Positions 26,320-35,535 of a stretch of 64,000 nucleotides of DNA are shown here, in pieces. The translations under genes were made by a program, and so were the position numbers. Within the stretch, counting starts at the first letter, position 1. Each line of letters opens with the position of its first letter. The stretch is from Clostridiales bacterium (GTDB lineage: Bacteria > Bacillota > Clostridia > Lachnospirales > Lachnospiraceae). The notes under the pieces were generated by a model. It ran no database searches, had not been told where the DNA came from, and saw only the letters and a program-made list of their open reading frames with translations. Location: NCBI GenBank assembly GCA_018366495.1, contig JAGZHZ010000002.1, positions 82,045 through 146,044 of the forward strand. The letters run 5' to 3'.

Positions 26320-27528
26320 ATGACTGATTTACAGAAACAAATTCAGAAAATCACTCCCACCCTTTTAGAAATCCGCCGCGATCTGCACCGTCATCCTGAG
26401 CTGAGCGAACACGAAGCGCGCACGGCACATCAGATCAGTCTCTGGCTGAAACAATGGGGAATATCATATGAAGATCAGATCGCTGGGCACGGCATTATTG
26501 CCCTGATCCGCGGAAAATCAGGTGTTTCCGGAAAGACGGTGGCTATCCGCGCTGACATGGATGCCCTTCCTATTTCAGAGTCTTCCTCCCATGCCTGCTG
26601 TTCTCAGACTCCAGGCATCATGCATGCCTGCGGTCACGACGCCCATATCACGATTGCACTCGGCGCCGCCAAGATCTTAAAGGATATGGAACATACACTG
26701 TCTGGAAATGTAAAATTCTTTTTTCAGCCCGCTGAAGAAACCATAGGAGGCGCCAGACGCATGATCTCCTGCGGTTGTATGGAACATCCTCACGTTGACT
26801 ATATGCTCGGACTGCACGTCATGCCAAGCCGTGAGTCAGGCACCGTGGAATACCGTCATGGTATGCTGAACGCTTCCTCCGATCATATTAAAATCACTGT
26901 CCATGGGAAATCCTGCCATGGGGCGTATCCTGAGCAGGGAATTGATGCCATTGTAATTGCCTCGCATCTTGTCTGCTCTCTCCAGACTCTTGTCAGTCGT
27001 TCCATCTCACCGCTTCAGTCTGCTGTTCTGTCATTCGGCAAAATCGAGGGCGGAAAACGCCCCAATATTTTGTGCAGCTGTGTAACACTTGAAGGCACGC
27101 TGCGCACCACTGATTCTGAGGTCCGACACCATGCGCTGTCTTATATAAAAAAGCAAGCTGCTCTCATTGCGGAATCCTTCGGAGGATCTGCCCAGACGGT
27201 CGTCCATCATGGCTATGATGCCCTGATCAATGACGATGAAGTCGTCTCCATCATTGTCCAGAATGCGGCTCAGATGCTCGGCACAGAAAATCTGTATGAA
27301 AAAGAAGCGCCTAGCCTCGGCGTCGAAGACTTTTCCTTCTTTCTTGAAAAAACGCCCGGCGCTTTTTTTCACCTGGGATGCGGAAATAAAAAAGAAAGAA
27401 AAAACGCTCCTCTGCACAGCCCAGAATTTGAATTGGAAGAATCGTGCATTCCAGTCGGAGTGGAACTGCATGTCAGAAATGTATTTTCTCTTCTGTCTGC
27501 TGAAAAAGCAAACTCTCCAGCAAAATAA
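26320..27528 (+). CDS. M20-family amidohydrolase/peptidase
   Basis: A 402-residue zinc amidohydrolase of the M20D (HipO/IlvL-like) group, which cleaves N-acyl amino acids, hippurate or similar amides. Metal-binding residues appear in HACGHDAH (about 106-113), in QPAEETIGGARRM and in a late histidine in APLHSPEFELEE. The central dimerisation domain begins after YMLGLHVMP. I place the start at 26320 (MTDLQKQIQKITPTLLEIRRDLHRHPELS), matching family N-termini; AAAGGA lies about 12 bases upstream, a somewhat long spacing. The longer frame from 26278 has no ribosome site. It is transcribed divergently from the LD-carboxypeptidase. The substrate cannot be told from sequence. Confidence 0.88.
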   Translation: MTDLQKQIQKITPTLLEIRRDLHRHPELSEHEARTAHQISLWLKQWGISYEDQIAGHGIIALIRGKSGVSGKTVAIRADMDALPISESSSHACCSQTPGIMHACGHDAHITIALGAAKILKDMEHTLSGNVKFFFQPAEETIGGARRMISCGCMEHPHVDYMLGLHVMPSRESGTVEYRHGMLNASSDHIKITVHGKSCHGAYPEQGIDAIVIASHLVCSLQTLVSRSISPLQSAVLSFGKIEGGKRPNILCSCVTLEGTLRTTDSEVRHHALSYIKKQAALIAESFGGSAQTVVHHGYDALINDDEVVSIIVQNAAQMLGTENLYEKEAPSLGVEDFSFFLEKTPGAFFHLGCGNKKERKNAPLHSPEFELEESCIPVGVELHVRNVFSLLSAEKANSPAK

Positions 27529-27536
27529 TCAAAATG

Positions 27537-27581
27537 AAAAAGGTGTTTCACAAAACCACTTTGCCGATTTTGGGAAACACC
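27537..27581 (-). terminator. Terminator of the tig-clp-lon-engB run
   Basis: GGTGTTTC (27542-27549) pairs with GAAACACC (27574-27581), with additional inner pairing. On the minus strand it runs into TTTTTC. It lies 63 bases beyond the engB stop and may also stop the convergent M20 transcript. Confidence 0.75.
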
Positions 27582-27643
27582 TCTGTTTACCTGGCCTCAT
27601 TTCTGAGCAAGTCCATGTTCTTCTCTGTTTTTTTCTGTATCAT

Positions 27644-28249
27644 TTACACAGTCTCTGGCTCTGATTCCGGCAGAAATTTTTCAATCACGCTCCAGATTTC
27701 ATCTCGTCCCTGCTTTGTCTCAGCAGAAAACGGAATCACAATCGTGCCTTCTTTTGCCTGAAGTCCTGTCTTCACCAGCTTCACCTGCTTTTGTATCTGG
27801 CTTCTTTTAATCTTATCCAGCTTTGTCGCAATGATAATTGGATCAAATCCGTGATATACCATCCAGTCATACATCATTTTATCATTTGCTCCCGGCTCAT
27901 GTCGGATATCCACCAGAAGAAATACTGCCTTCAGCTGTTTGGAACCATGCAGATATTTTTCGATCAGCTTGCCCCATTTTTCTTTCTCTGTCTGCGATAC
28001 TTTCGCATAACCATATCCTGGAAGATCCACAAGATATATCTGATCATTGACATTATAAAAATTGACTGTCTGTGTCTTTCCAGGCTGAGAGCTCGTTCTG
28101 GCAAGCGCTTTTCGATTCATCAGCGCATTAATCATGGATGATTTTCCTACATTTGATTTTCCTGCAAATGCAATCTCAATTTTGTCTGTCACAGGCAGGA
28201 CGCTTGTGATCCCGCACACTGTTTCTAAAGATACCTGTCTGATAATCAT
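27644..28249 (-). CDS. engB: Ribosome biogenesis GTPase EngB/YsxC
   Basis: An essential small GTPase needed for late assembly of the 50S ribosomal subunit. At 201 residues it shows G1 GKSNVGKS (30-37), G3 DLPGYG, G4 TKLDKIKR and G5 near FSAETKQG. The ATG at 28249 lies 35 bases after lon. In Bacillus ysxC likewise follows lonA at the end of the tig-clpX-lon cluster, which supports co-transcription here. Confidence 0.97.
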   Translation of the reverse strand: MIIRQVSLETVCGITSVLPVTDKIEIAFAGKSNVGKSSMINALMNRKALARTSSQPGKTQTVNFYNVNDQIYLVDLPGYGYAKVSQTEKEKWGKLIEKYLHGSKQLKAVFLLVDIRHEPGANDKMMYDWMVYHGFDPIIIATKLDKIKRSQIQKQVKLVKTGLQAKEGTIVIPFSAETKQGRDEIWSVIEKFLPESEPETV

Positions 28250-28284
28250 ATTTTCCTCCAGTGGTACTGCCGTACCGTCTATTT

Positions 28285-30624
28285 TTAGCGTTCTTCCGTC
28301 TTTTCTTTCTTCACAAGCGCATGGAAAAGTACGTCTTCCATGGTCTCAGCATACACAATCTCCATACCTTTTTTGATTTCTCCGGAAATCTCTTCCACAT
28401 CCGCTTTATTTTTCTGAGGTACAATCACCGTTCTGATTCCGGCATTTTTAGCAGCCAGCATTTTTTCTTTCAGTCCTCCGATAGGCAGAACACGTCCCCG
28501 CAGTGTAATCTCTCCTGTCATTGCAGCATCTGCCCGTACCGGTATTCCCGTGATTGCTGACAGCATCGCTGTCGCCATCGTGATACCCGCAGAAGGACCG
28601 TCTTTTGGAACTGCTCCTTCTGGAATGTGGATATGAATGTCATGCTTTTCAAAAAACTCACTCTCAATATTATACTGTGTTCTGACAGAGCGAATATAGC
28701 TGATGCCAGTGCGCGCAGACTCTTTCATCACATCTCCAAGCTGTCCGGTCAGCACAAACTCGCCCTTTCCATCCATGACATTGACTTCAATCTGAAGAGT
28801 CTCGCCTCCCACGCTTGTCCATGCAAGTCCGCGTACAATTCCAATCTCATCGCTGTCGTTTAATCGTTTTACACTGTATTTCTCTTTTCCAAGATAGTGC
28901 GGCAGTCTTGCTTCTGTCACTTTTACAAATTTCTTCTTGTCTTCTAAAATTTCTTTTGCGGCTTTTCTACAGATTTCATCCAGTTTCCGTTCCAGATTTC
29001 TGACTCCCGCCTCTTTCGTATATCCGCTGATCACCTTTCTAAGTGCATTGTCGGTAATCTGAATATCCGTTTCATCCAATCCATTTCGCTCTATCTGCTT
29101 TTTTACCAGATGTTCTTTAGCAATATGAAATTTCTCATTTTCTGTATAACTTGTAATCTCTATGATTTCCATACGATCCAGCAGAGGTCGCGGTATTGAC
29201 TGTGCATCGTTTGCTGTCGCAATAAACAGCACTTCTGATAGATTCAGTGGAATTTCGATATAATGATCCTGAAAATGTACATTCTGTTCAGAATCTAATA
29301 CCTCTAAAAGTGCAGACGCCGTATCTCCTTTATAATCACCGCTCACCTTGTCAATCTCATCCAGCAGCATCAGCGGATTTTTTACGCCTGCCGTCTTCAT
29401 CCCTGCCGCAATGCGCCCAGGCATTGCGCCGACATACGTTCTCCTGTGTCCTCTGATCTCTGCTTCATCCCGCACGCCTCCCAGACTGATCCGAACATAT
29501 TTTTTATCGAGTGCACGGGCAATCGAACGGGCAATGGATGTCTTTCCTGTTCCCGGAGGACCTACGAGGCAGATGATCGGACTTTCGCCCTTTGCCGTCA
29601 GAGAACGCACTGCCAGAAATTCCAAAATTCTCTCTTTTACTTTCCAGAGCCCATAATGATCTTCCTCCAGAATTTTTCTGGCTGTTTTGATATCTCGTCT
29701 GTCATATGAAGCATTCTCCCATGGCATATCTAGAAGAGTTTCAATATATCCGCGTATCACAGCGCTTTCTGATGAATGATTTCCCACGTTTTTAAGCCGT
29801 TCGATTTCTTTTTCTATTTTTTCTTTTACTTCCGCAGAAGCCTTCAATCGTTTTGCTTTTTCCTGAAACTGATCAATATCCGAAAGCGTTGTGTCTTCAC
29901 CCAGTTCCTCTCGAATCAGCTTCAGCTGTTCTCTCAGAATATATTCTCTCTGATTTTTATCAACACGTTCTTTTACTTTTATCTGTATATCCTTTCGGAT
30001 ACGCAGAATCTCAATCTCATTTGTAAGAAACATACAAAGAGCATCATATCGCGCCTGAAAATTCTCTGCCTCCAAAAGTCTTTGTTTTTCTTCAAAATAC
30101 ATCGGAATATTGATCGCTATCTGTTCGACCAGCCTGTTTAGCTTTGTGATTTCCAGAATCTGCTGCACAGCTTCTCTGTTTATTTTGTCATTTTCTTCGC
30201 TATAAACCAGAAAAATATCCTTTAAGCCTCTCAGCATCGCTTCCTGCATATTTAGTGTATACTGTTCAAGATCATCTCCCGGAAGAAGCTCCGTCTCAGC
30301 CTCCAGATATTCTTCACAATCTCCAAGCTGAATCAGTTCTGCACGGTCCAGTCCCTCAGCAAGGATACGAAACATATTTCTTGGCATCTTTACAACTTGT
30401 CTGATGACAGCGACCATACCGATTCTGTACAGATCTTTTTCTTCCGGGTATTCTATCTCCGCATCTTTCTGCGAAATTAAAAGGATTTTCTGATCTCTCA
30501 TCATGGACTGTTCCACTGCTTTGATTGACTTTTTTCTGCTGATGTCAAAATGGACGATCATGCCTGGAAGAACAGTCATACCCCTCAATGCTATCGCCGG
30601 TATATTTTTTCTCAGTTCACTCAT
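28285..30624 (-). CDS. lon: ATP-dependent protease Lon (LonA)
   Basis: A 779-residue soluble LonA that degrades misfolded and regulatory proteins. It has the N-terminal substrate-binding domain (IPAIALRGMTVLPGMIVHFD), a coiled middle region, and an AAA+ module with GPPGTGKTS near 358 and the Walker B segment LLDEIDK. The C-terminal protease has its catalytic Ser in PKDGPSAGIT (about residue 680) and its Lys in GGLKEKMLAA. The start at 30624 lies 18 bases beyond clpX. The order matches the Bacillus tig-clpX-lonB-lonA-ysxC cluster, but clpP replaces lonB here. I see no CIRCE or CtsR box. Confidence 0.98.
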   Translation of the reverse strand: MSELRKNIPAIALRGMTVLPGMIVHFDISRKKSIKAVEQSMMRDQKILLISQKDAEIEYPEEKDLYRIGMVAVIRQVVKMPRNMFRILAEGLDRAELIQLGDCEEYLEAETELLPGDDLEQYTLNMQEAMLRGLKDIFLVYSEENDKINREAVQQILEITKLNRLVEQIAINIPMYFEEKQRLLEAENFQARYDALCMFLTNEIEILRIRKDIQIKVKERVDKNQREYILREQLKLIREELGEDTTLSDIDQFQEKAKRLKASAEVKEKIEKEIERLKNVGNHSSESAVIRGYIETLLDMPWENASYDRRDIKTARKILEEDHYGLWKVKERILEFLAVRSLTAKGESPIICLVGPPGTGKTSIARSIARALDKKYVRISLGGVRDEAEIRGHRRTYVGAMPGRIAAGMKTAGVKNPLMLLDEIDKVSGDYKGDTASALLEVLDSEQNVHFQDHYIEIPLNLSEVLFIATANDAQSIPRPLLDRMEIIEITSYTENEKFHIAKEHLVKKQIERNGLDETDIQITDNALRKVISGYTKEAGVRNLERKLDEICRKAAKEILEDKKKFVKVTEARLPHYLGKEKYSVKRLNDSDEIGIVRGLAWTSVGGETLQIEVNVMDGKGEFVLTGQLGDVMKESARTGISYIRSVRTQYNIESEFFEKHDIHIHIPEGAVPKDGPSAGITMATAMLSAITGIPVRADAAMTGEITLRGRVLPIGGLKEKMLAAKNAGIRTVIVPQKNKADVEEISGEIKKGMEIVYAETMEDVLFHALVKKEKTEER

Positions 30625-30642
30625 ACTTAACCTCTATTCTAT

Positions 30643-31944
30643 CTATGCAGTTTCCTCGATTCCTTTCTCTTTCTTCGCGATCAGCTTTTTGCCCTTCATA
30701 GGCAGCTGTGTCCGATGAAGTAAAATCGGTTCTCCCACTCCGTTGATCATATCTTTTGTGATAATACAGCTCTCCACAGTCTCATCAGAAGGCAATGTGT
30801 ACATCAGATTATTCATTGCCTTCTCCATGATCGCGCGCAATCCTCTTGCTCCAGTCTTGCGATCCAGTGTTTTCTGAGCGATTGCTTCCACTGCCTCTTC
30901 TTCAAATGAAAGTTCTACCCCATCCAGTTCAAACAGTTTTTTGTACTGTTTTATGATGGAATTTTTCGGCTCTTTCAAGATGCGCATCAGAGTCTTTTTA
31001 TCCAGAGAATCCAGAGATACCACAACCGGAACACGGCCGATCAATTCTGGAATCATACCGAATTTTACAAAGTCCTGAGGCAGAACCTGACGCAGAACCT
31101 CTCCGACATCCTGTTCTTCTTTTGTTCCAATCTTTGCATTGAATCCGATTGCTTTCGTATCCATACGACTCTCAATCAATTTCTCCAGACCTTCAAACGC
31201 TCCTCCGCAGATAAACAGAATGTTTGTCGTATCAATCTGCAAAAGTTCCTGATGAGGATGTTTTCTTCCGCCCTGAGGAGGAACCGATGCCACGGTACCT
31301 TCCAGAATTTTCAGCAGTGCCTGCTGTACTCCCTCACCTGAAACATCTCGTGTGATGGAAGTATTTTCTGATTTTCTTGTAATCTTATCAATCTCATCAA
31401 TATAAATGATTCCATATTCCGCTTTCGCAATATCATAATCTGCTGCCTGGATCAGTTTCAAAAGAATATTTTCCACATCTTCACCGACATATCCGGCTTC
31501 TGTCAGCGCAGTTGCATCTGCGATTGCAAATGGAACATTCAAAAGACGCGCCAGAGTCTGTGCAAGCAGTGTTTTCCCGGAACCTGTCGGTCCGAGCATC
31601 AGGATATTGCTTTTCTGAAGCTCCACATCCAGATCTCTTCCTGCAGTAATTCTCTTATAATGGTTATATACAGCAACTGCAAGTGTTTTCTTTGCTTCAT
31701 CCTGTCCAATGACATATTCATCTAAAAATGCCTTAATCTCTTCTGGTTTTAAAAGATTAATATCATCTTCCATTCCTGAGACTTCTTCATGATCCAATTC
31801 TTCTTCGATAATCTCCCCGCAGATCTCCACGCATTCATCGCAGATAAACACACCATTCGGTCCTGCAATCAATTTTCGCACCTGATCTTCCGATTTATTG
31901 CAAAAAGAACATCTGACTTTCTGTTCTCCTAATTTTCCTGCCAT
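30643..31944 (-). CDS. clpX: ATP-dependent Clp protease ATP-binding subunit ClpX
   Basis: The hexameric AAA+ unfoldase that feeds ClpP. At 433 residues it has the N-terminal zinc-binding domain (Cys-12, Cys-15, Cys-35, Cys-38) for adaptor and substrate capture, Walker A GPTGSGKT (about 115-122), Walker B IIYIDEIDKI, the pore loop GYVGEDVE and the ClpP-docking IGF loop, here in KAIGFNAKIG. It lies 128 bases downstream of clpP with an intervening hairpin. Confidence 0.98.
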   Translation of the reverse strand: MAGKLGEQKVRCSFCNKSEDQVRKLIAGPNGVFICDECVEICGEIIEEELDHEEVSGMEDDINLLKPEEIKAFLDEYVIGQDEAKKTLAVAVYNHYKRITAGRDLDVELQKSNILMLGPTGSGKTLLAQTLARLLNVPFAIADATALTEAGYVGEDVENILLKLIQAADYDIAKAEYGIIYIDEIDKITRKSENTSITRDVSGEGVQQALLKILEGTVASVPPQGGRKHPHQELLQIDTTNILFICGGAFEGLEKLIESRMDTKAIGFNAKIGTKEEQDVGEVLRQVLPQDFVKFGMIPELIGRVPVVVSLDSLDKKTLMRILKEPKNSIIKQYKKLFELDGVELSFEEEAVEAIAQKTLDRKTGARGLRAIMEKAMNNLMYTLPSDETVESCIITKDMINGVGEPILLHRTQLPMKGKKLIAKKEKGIEETA

Positions 31945-31993
31945 TCCTATTCACCTCTTACCATCACTAAAAGAAATTCCTATAAGTCACATT

Positions 31994-32022
31994 AAGACTC
32001 CCACTCACAGAGCGGGAGTCTT
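31994..32022 (-). terminator. Intercistronic hairpin between clpP and clpX
   Basis: A 12-pair stem (AAGACTCCC.CTC with GAG.GGGAGTCTT, one mismatch) and a 3-base loop lie between the two genes. No T run follows, so it is more likely a processing or stabilising element, or a weak attenuator, than a true terminator. Confidence 0.5.
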
Positions 32023-32072
32023 ATCGTTGTCATGTCAGAAAACCAAAAACAGCTTTCCGACGCATATCAGCT

Positions 32073-32654
32073 TTATCTTCCTGTAATCACAGCATCAATG
32101 ATACCATATTCTTTTGCTTCTTCAGCGCTCATATAGTGATCACGTTCTGTATCTACTTCAATTACCTCCAGAGGCTGCCCTGTATTTGCTGCCAGATGCT
32201 GGTTCAGTTTTCTTCTTGTATCTAAAATCTTATCTGCCACGATTTTGATATCAGAAGCCTGTCCCTGTGCTCCTCCGGAAGGCTGATGAATCATAATCTC
32301 TGCATTTGGGAGGGCAAATCGTTTTCCCTTTGTTCCTCCCGCAAGCAGGAATGCGCCCATACTTGCTGCCATGCCCATGCAGATGGTAGAAACATCACAT
32401 TTGATATAGTGCATTGTATCATAAATTGCCCATCCTGCTGACACTGATCCGCCAGGGCTGTTGATGTATAACTGAATATCTTTTCCCGGATCTTCGGATT
32501 CCAGAAACAACAGCTGCGCGACAATCAAGTTGGCGCTGACATCGTTTACTTCCTCACCAAGAAAAATAATTCTGTCTTTTAACAGTCGGGAATAGATATC
32601 ATAAGATCTCTCCCCTCTGCTTGTCTGTTCAATGACATAAGGTACTAAGCTCAT
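32073..32654 (-). CDS. clpP: ATP-dependent Clp protease proteolytic subunit ClpP
   Basis: The tetradecameric serine peptidase chamber used with ClpX and ClpC. At 193 residues the triad is Ser-98 (GMAASMGAFLL), His-123 (MIHQPSGGAQG) and an aspartate near 172 (EVDTERDHYMSA). INSPGGSVSAG is the oxyanion strand. It starts 24 bases after tig, with AGGAGG, consistent with a tig-clpP-clpX unit as in many bacteria. Confidence 0.98.
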   Translation of the reverse strand: MSLVPYVIEQTSRGERSYDIYSRLLKDRIIFLGEEVNDVSANLIVAQLLFLESEDPGKDIQLYINSPGGSVSAGWAIYDTMHYIKCDVSTICMGMAASMGAFLLAGGTKGKRFALPNAEIMIHQPSGGAQGQASDIKIVADKILDTRRKLNQHLAANTGQPLEVIEVDTERDHYMSAEEAKEYGIIDAVITGR

Positions 32655-32678
32655 GCAAATACCTCCTTACCTAAGCTC

Positions 32679-34004
32679 TTATTCAGCCTTCTCTTCTTCT
32701 TTTTCTTCTTTCACTGCCTCTACTTCTTTTGCAGCGTCAGTGATCATCTTTACTGCTTCCTGAATTGCGATGTCGTTTTTGATCTGCTCTTTGTCGCGGT
32801 CGCTCATCATCTCTTTCAGTTTTGCAGCTTCCATTCTGTACATTTTTGCCATTTTAGCAAGTTCTTCATCCAGTCTTTCTTCGCTTACTTCGATATTCTC
32901 TGTCTTTGCGATTGCTTCAAGAACCAGACTGTTCTGAATACGTTTTAAAGCTTCCGGTTTCATCTGTTCAGCCATAGTTGCAGCAGTTGTGCCTGTAAAC
33001 TGGAAGTACTGCTCCATAGACAGACCCTGGGACTGGATTCTTCTTGCGAAATCATCCATCATACGTCTTACCTGCTCCATTACCATAGCATCCGGAATTT
33101 CCATAGAAGCGTTTTCTACTGCTTTTGTCACAACAACGCCCTGTTTTTCAGCATTTGCTGCTTTTTCTTTCTGCTCTGTCAGTTTCTTTTTCAGATCTTC
33201 TTTATATTCAGCGATTGTTTCAAATTCAGAAACTTCTTTTGCAAATTCATCATCTGCTTCCGGCAGTTCTTTTACTTTAATTCCGTTTACTTTGCATTTG
33301 AATACAGCTGCTTTTCCTGCCAGCTCTTTTGCATGATATCCTTCCGGGAATGTCACATTGACATCTTTTTCTTCTCCGATTGCTGCGCCGATCAGCTGCT
33401 CTTCAAATCCTGGAATAAAGCTTCCGGAACCGATTGTCAGATCATAATTTTCTGCTTTTCCGCCCTGGAATGGAACTCCGTCCACAGAACCGTCAAAGTC
33501 TAATTTTACGATATCTCCGTTTTCTACTGTACGGTCTTCGATATCAATCATTCTGGAGTTCTTTTCTCTCTCTCTGTCAACAGCAGCATTTACTTCCTCT
33601 TCTGTCACTTCGATTACTTTCTTCTCCACTTCAAGACCTTTGTATTCGCCCAGTGTGACAACTGGTTTTAATGCTACTTCTGCTGTGAATACAAATGGTT
33701 TTCCCTTTTCAATTGGCTCTACAGAGATGCTTGGCTGAGCTACGATATCAAGTCCTGATTCATCTGCTGCTTTTGCATATGCTTCTGGAATCAGAGCATT
33801 TGCTGCGTCTTCATAAAAAACACCTGCACCGTACATTTTTTCGATCATAGCACGAGGTGCTTTTCCTTTTCTAAATCCTGGAAGAGTGATTCTGCCTTTA
33901 TTTTTTAAATATGCTGCCTGCACTGCTTTTTCAAAATCTTCAGCAGACACTTCAATCGTAAGTTTTGCCATATTTTTTTCTAATTTTTCTACCTGTAAAC
34001 TCAT
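32679..34004 (-). CDS. tig: Trigger factor
   Basis: The ribosome-associated chaperone and peptidyl-prolyl isomerase. The 441-residue protein starts MSLQVEKLEKNMAKL. It has the ribosome-docking signature GFRKGKAPR near residue 45, a central FKBP-type domain (DRTVENGDIVKLDFDGSVDGVPF...) and a long helical C-terminal chaperone domain with an acidic end. I chose 34004, because AGGAGG lies 11 bases upstream and homologues begin there. Two upstream in-frame ATGs overlap or precede the ribosome site. An extended -10 element near 34096-34104 may drive it. Confidence 0.96.
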   Translation of the reverse strand: MSLQVEKLEKNMAKLTIEVSAEDFEKAVQAAYLKNKGRITLPGFRKGKAPRAMIEKMYGAGVFYEDAANALIPEAYAKAADESGLDIVAQPSISVEPIEKGKPFVFTAEVALKPVVTLGEYKGLEVEKKVIEVTEEEVNAAVDREREKNSRMIDIEDRTVENGDIVKLDFDGSVDGVPFQGGKAENYDLTIGSGSFIPGFEEQLIGAAIGEEKDVNVTFPEGYHAKELAGKAAVFKCKVNGIKVKELPEADDEFAKEVSEFETIAEYKEDLKKKLTEQKEKAANAEKQGVVVTKAVENASMEIPDAMVMEQVRRMMDDFARRIQSQGLSMEQYFQFTGTTAATMAEQMKPEALKRIQNSLVLEAIAKTENIEVSEERLDEELAKMAKMYRMEAAKLKEMMSDRDKEQIKNDIAIQEAVKMITDAAKEVEAVKEEKEEEKAE

Positions 34005-34095
34005 TTTGTAAATTTCCTCCTTCATTGTATATGAAAAGTTCCGCAGCAATGCGCCGCAATGATTGAACCTTATCCATACTCTCAGTCATTTTACA

Positions 34096-34104
34096 AGTAT
34101 AACA
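34096..34104 (-). promoter_or_regulatory. Extended -10 promoter candidate for tig
   Basis: The minus strand reads TGTTATACT about 90 bases before the tig start. The -35 hexamer is weak. No heat-shock operator is recognisable. Confidence 0.4.
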
Positions 34105-34140
34105 CACCCCTTAAAAAAACACCAGAACTTTTTTCTATAT

Positions 34141-34689
34141 TCAATCCCAAATCACGGATTTTGCGATTTTCTTGGCACTCTCTTCTCCCTGGAATCGTGC
34201 AATGATTGCCAGTGCAAATGGAATAGCCGTTCCCATGCCGCGGCTCGTTGTAATATTTCCATCCGTTTCAACTGGATTTTCTGTCACAATAGCGCCTGCA
34301 AGGCGATCTTCAAATCCAGGATAGCACACCGCACGCTTTCCTTTCAGTGCGCCCAGATCTCCTAAAATGCTCGGTGCTGCACAGATAGCTGAAATCGGAC
34401 AATTCTCTTCCATCTTCTTTGTCAGAACGTGATGAAGTCCCAGATGTTCTCCCAGATGGAGTGTTCCCGGCATACCTCCCGGCAGAACAAGCATCTTGGC
34501 ATCATCAAACTGTACATTTTCAAACAGTTCGTCCGCATGAACAATGATGCGGTGAGATCCTGTGATCTCCTTTCTTCCCATGATCGATACCGTGACGGTC
34601 TCAAGCCCTGCACGGCGCAGAAGATCCACGACCGTCAAGCCTTCAATTTCTTCAAAACCATCTGCCAGAAAAACATATATTTTTCCCAT
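34141..34689 (-). CDS. DJ-1/PfpI family protein
   Basis: A 182-residue protein of the DJ-1/YajL/ThiJ superfamily. The nucleophile elbow AICAAPSILGDLG places the conserved cysteine at residue 103, and the acidic partner is in ADGFEEIEG near residue 14. Family members act as stress-responsive glyoxalase/deglycase-like or chaperone-like enzymes, and the precise reaction here is open. ATG at 34689 follows GGAGGAGA. It has its own likely extended -10 (TGATACAAT, 34720-34728), separate from tig. Confidence 0.9.
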   Translation of the reverse strand: MGKIYVFLADGFEEIEGLTVVDLLRRAGLETVTVSIMGRKEITGSHRIIVHADELFENVQFDDAKMLVLPGGMPGTLHLGEHLGLHHVLTKKMEENCPISAICAAPSILGDLGALKGKRAVCYPGFEDRLAGAIVTENPVETDGNITTSRGMGTAIPFALAIIARFQGEESAKKIAKSVIWD

Positions 34690-34785
34690 TTGTCTCTCCT
34701 CCTCGTTTAATTTTTCCTTATTGTATCAGACTTCCTATCTGTTTTCTACCTTTTTGCCAATTGTTTAGGAGAATTTTATTTTTTA

Positions 34786-34813
34786 TTGAAAAATCACCGT
34801 CTCATGATATAAT
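34786..34813 (+). promoter_or_regulatory. Promoter of the CYTH gene
   Basis: TTGAAA (34786-34791), a 16-base spacer and TATAAT (34808-34813), extended by TGA. The leader of about 137 bases contains the IS-end-like hairpin at 34869-34900. Confidence 0.7.
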
Positions 34814-34868
34814 ATTTTCATGTAGAAAATCGTTCGGACAATTTTCCGAAAGCTCTCTATCGATAGTG

Positions 34869-34900
34869 AACTACCCATCACCTAAAGGCAGTGAGTTTTC
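34869..34900 (+). repeat. Solitary IS200/IS605-end-like element (copy 2)
   Basis: The sequence AACTACCCATCACCTAAAG is shared exactly with the minus strand at 45496-45514. The continuation AGTGAGTTTTC aligns with the element at 826-860 (CCCAT..CTAAAG..GTTTTC). The hairpin here is decayed. It lies in the leader of the CYTH gene. Confidence 0.4.
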
Positions 34901-34956
34901 TGGCTGAAAATTTATAAAATAATACATCTCTATAGAAATACCAGGAGGCATATTTT

Positions 34957-35418
34957 ATGGAAATTGAACGCAAATATTTAATTAGCTGTCTTCCCGAAAA
35001 CCTTGATTCTTATTCCTCGCACAAAATTGAGCAGGGATATCTCTGTACACAGCCTGTTGTGCGTATCCGCCGCCAGGATGATTCTTACATTCTGACATAC
35101 AAATCAAAAGGGCTGATGGTGCGCGAAGAATACAATCTTCCGCTTACCCGTGAAGCATATCTTCACTTAAAAGCGAAAGCAGATGGGACGATCATCTCAA
35201 AGACAAGATATAAAATTCCTCTGACCGATGTTCTGACTATTGAACTCGATGTATTTGACGCTCCGTTTGAGGGGCTCGTACTGGCAGAGGTTGAATTTCC
35301 AGATGAAAAAATGGCAAACGATTTCATCCCTCCTGACTGGTTTGGCGAAGATGTCACTTTTTCTCCTGCATACCATAACAGTACTTTAAGTCAGATCAAA
35401 GAATCATCTTGCAGCTAA
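34957..35418 (+). CDS. CYTH domain protein (triphosphate tunnel metalloenzyme family)
   Basis: A 153-residue protein beginning MEIERKYLI. Its ExExK motif (Glu-2, Glu-4, Lys-6) is the metal and triphosphate-binding signature of the CYTH/TTM superfamily. Further charged strands VRIRRQDDSYILTYKSKG and IELDVFDAPFEGLVLAEVEFPDE line the tunnel. Bacterial members hydrolyse inorganic tripolyphosphate or, less often, make cAMP; the short length and motif favour a triphosphatase. SD is AGGAGG at 12 bases. It is monocistronic, ending at a strong bidirectional terminator. Confidence 0.9.
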   Translation: MEIERKYLISCLPENLDSYSSHKIEQGYLCTQPVVRIRRQDDSYILTYKSKGLMVREEYNLPLTREAYLHLKAKADGTIISKTRYKIPLTDVLTIELDVFDAPFEGLVLAEVEFPDEKMANDFIPPDWFGEDVTFSPAYHNSTLSQIKESSCS

Positions 35419-35474
35419 AATACTGTCCAAGATATTTTAAAAAATGAATACCAGATCAGAAAATAATTATGATG

Positions 35475-35530
35475 AAAAGGATCGTCTCACACCCATTCTT
35501 TTTTGTGAAACGATCCTTTTCTTTTTTATC
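35475..35530 (+). terminator. Bidirectional terminator after the CYTH gene
   Basis: AAAAGGATCGT pairs with ACGATCCTTTT, extended by CACA/TGTG, and is followed by CTTTTTT on the plus strand. Read on the minus strand it also ends in TTTT and sits 16 bases past the stop of the small ORF at 35536. Confidence 0.85.
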
Positions 35531-35535
35531 TCTTC

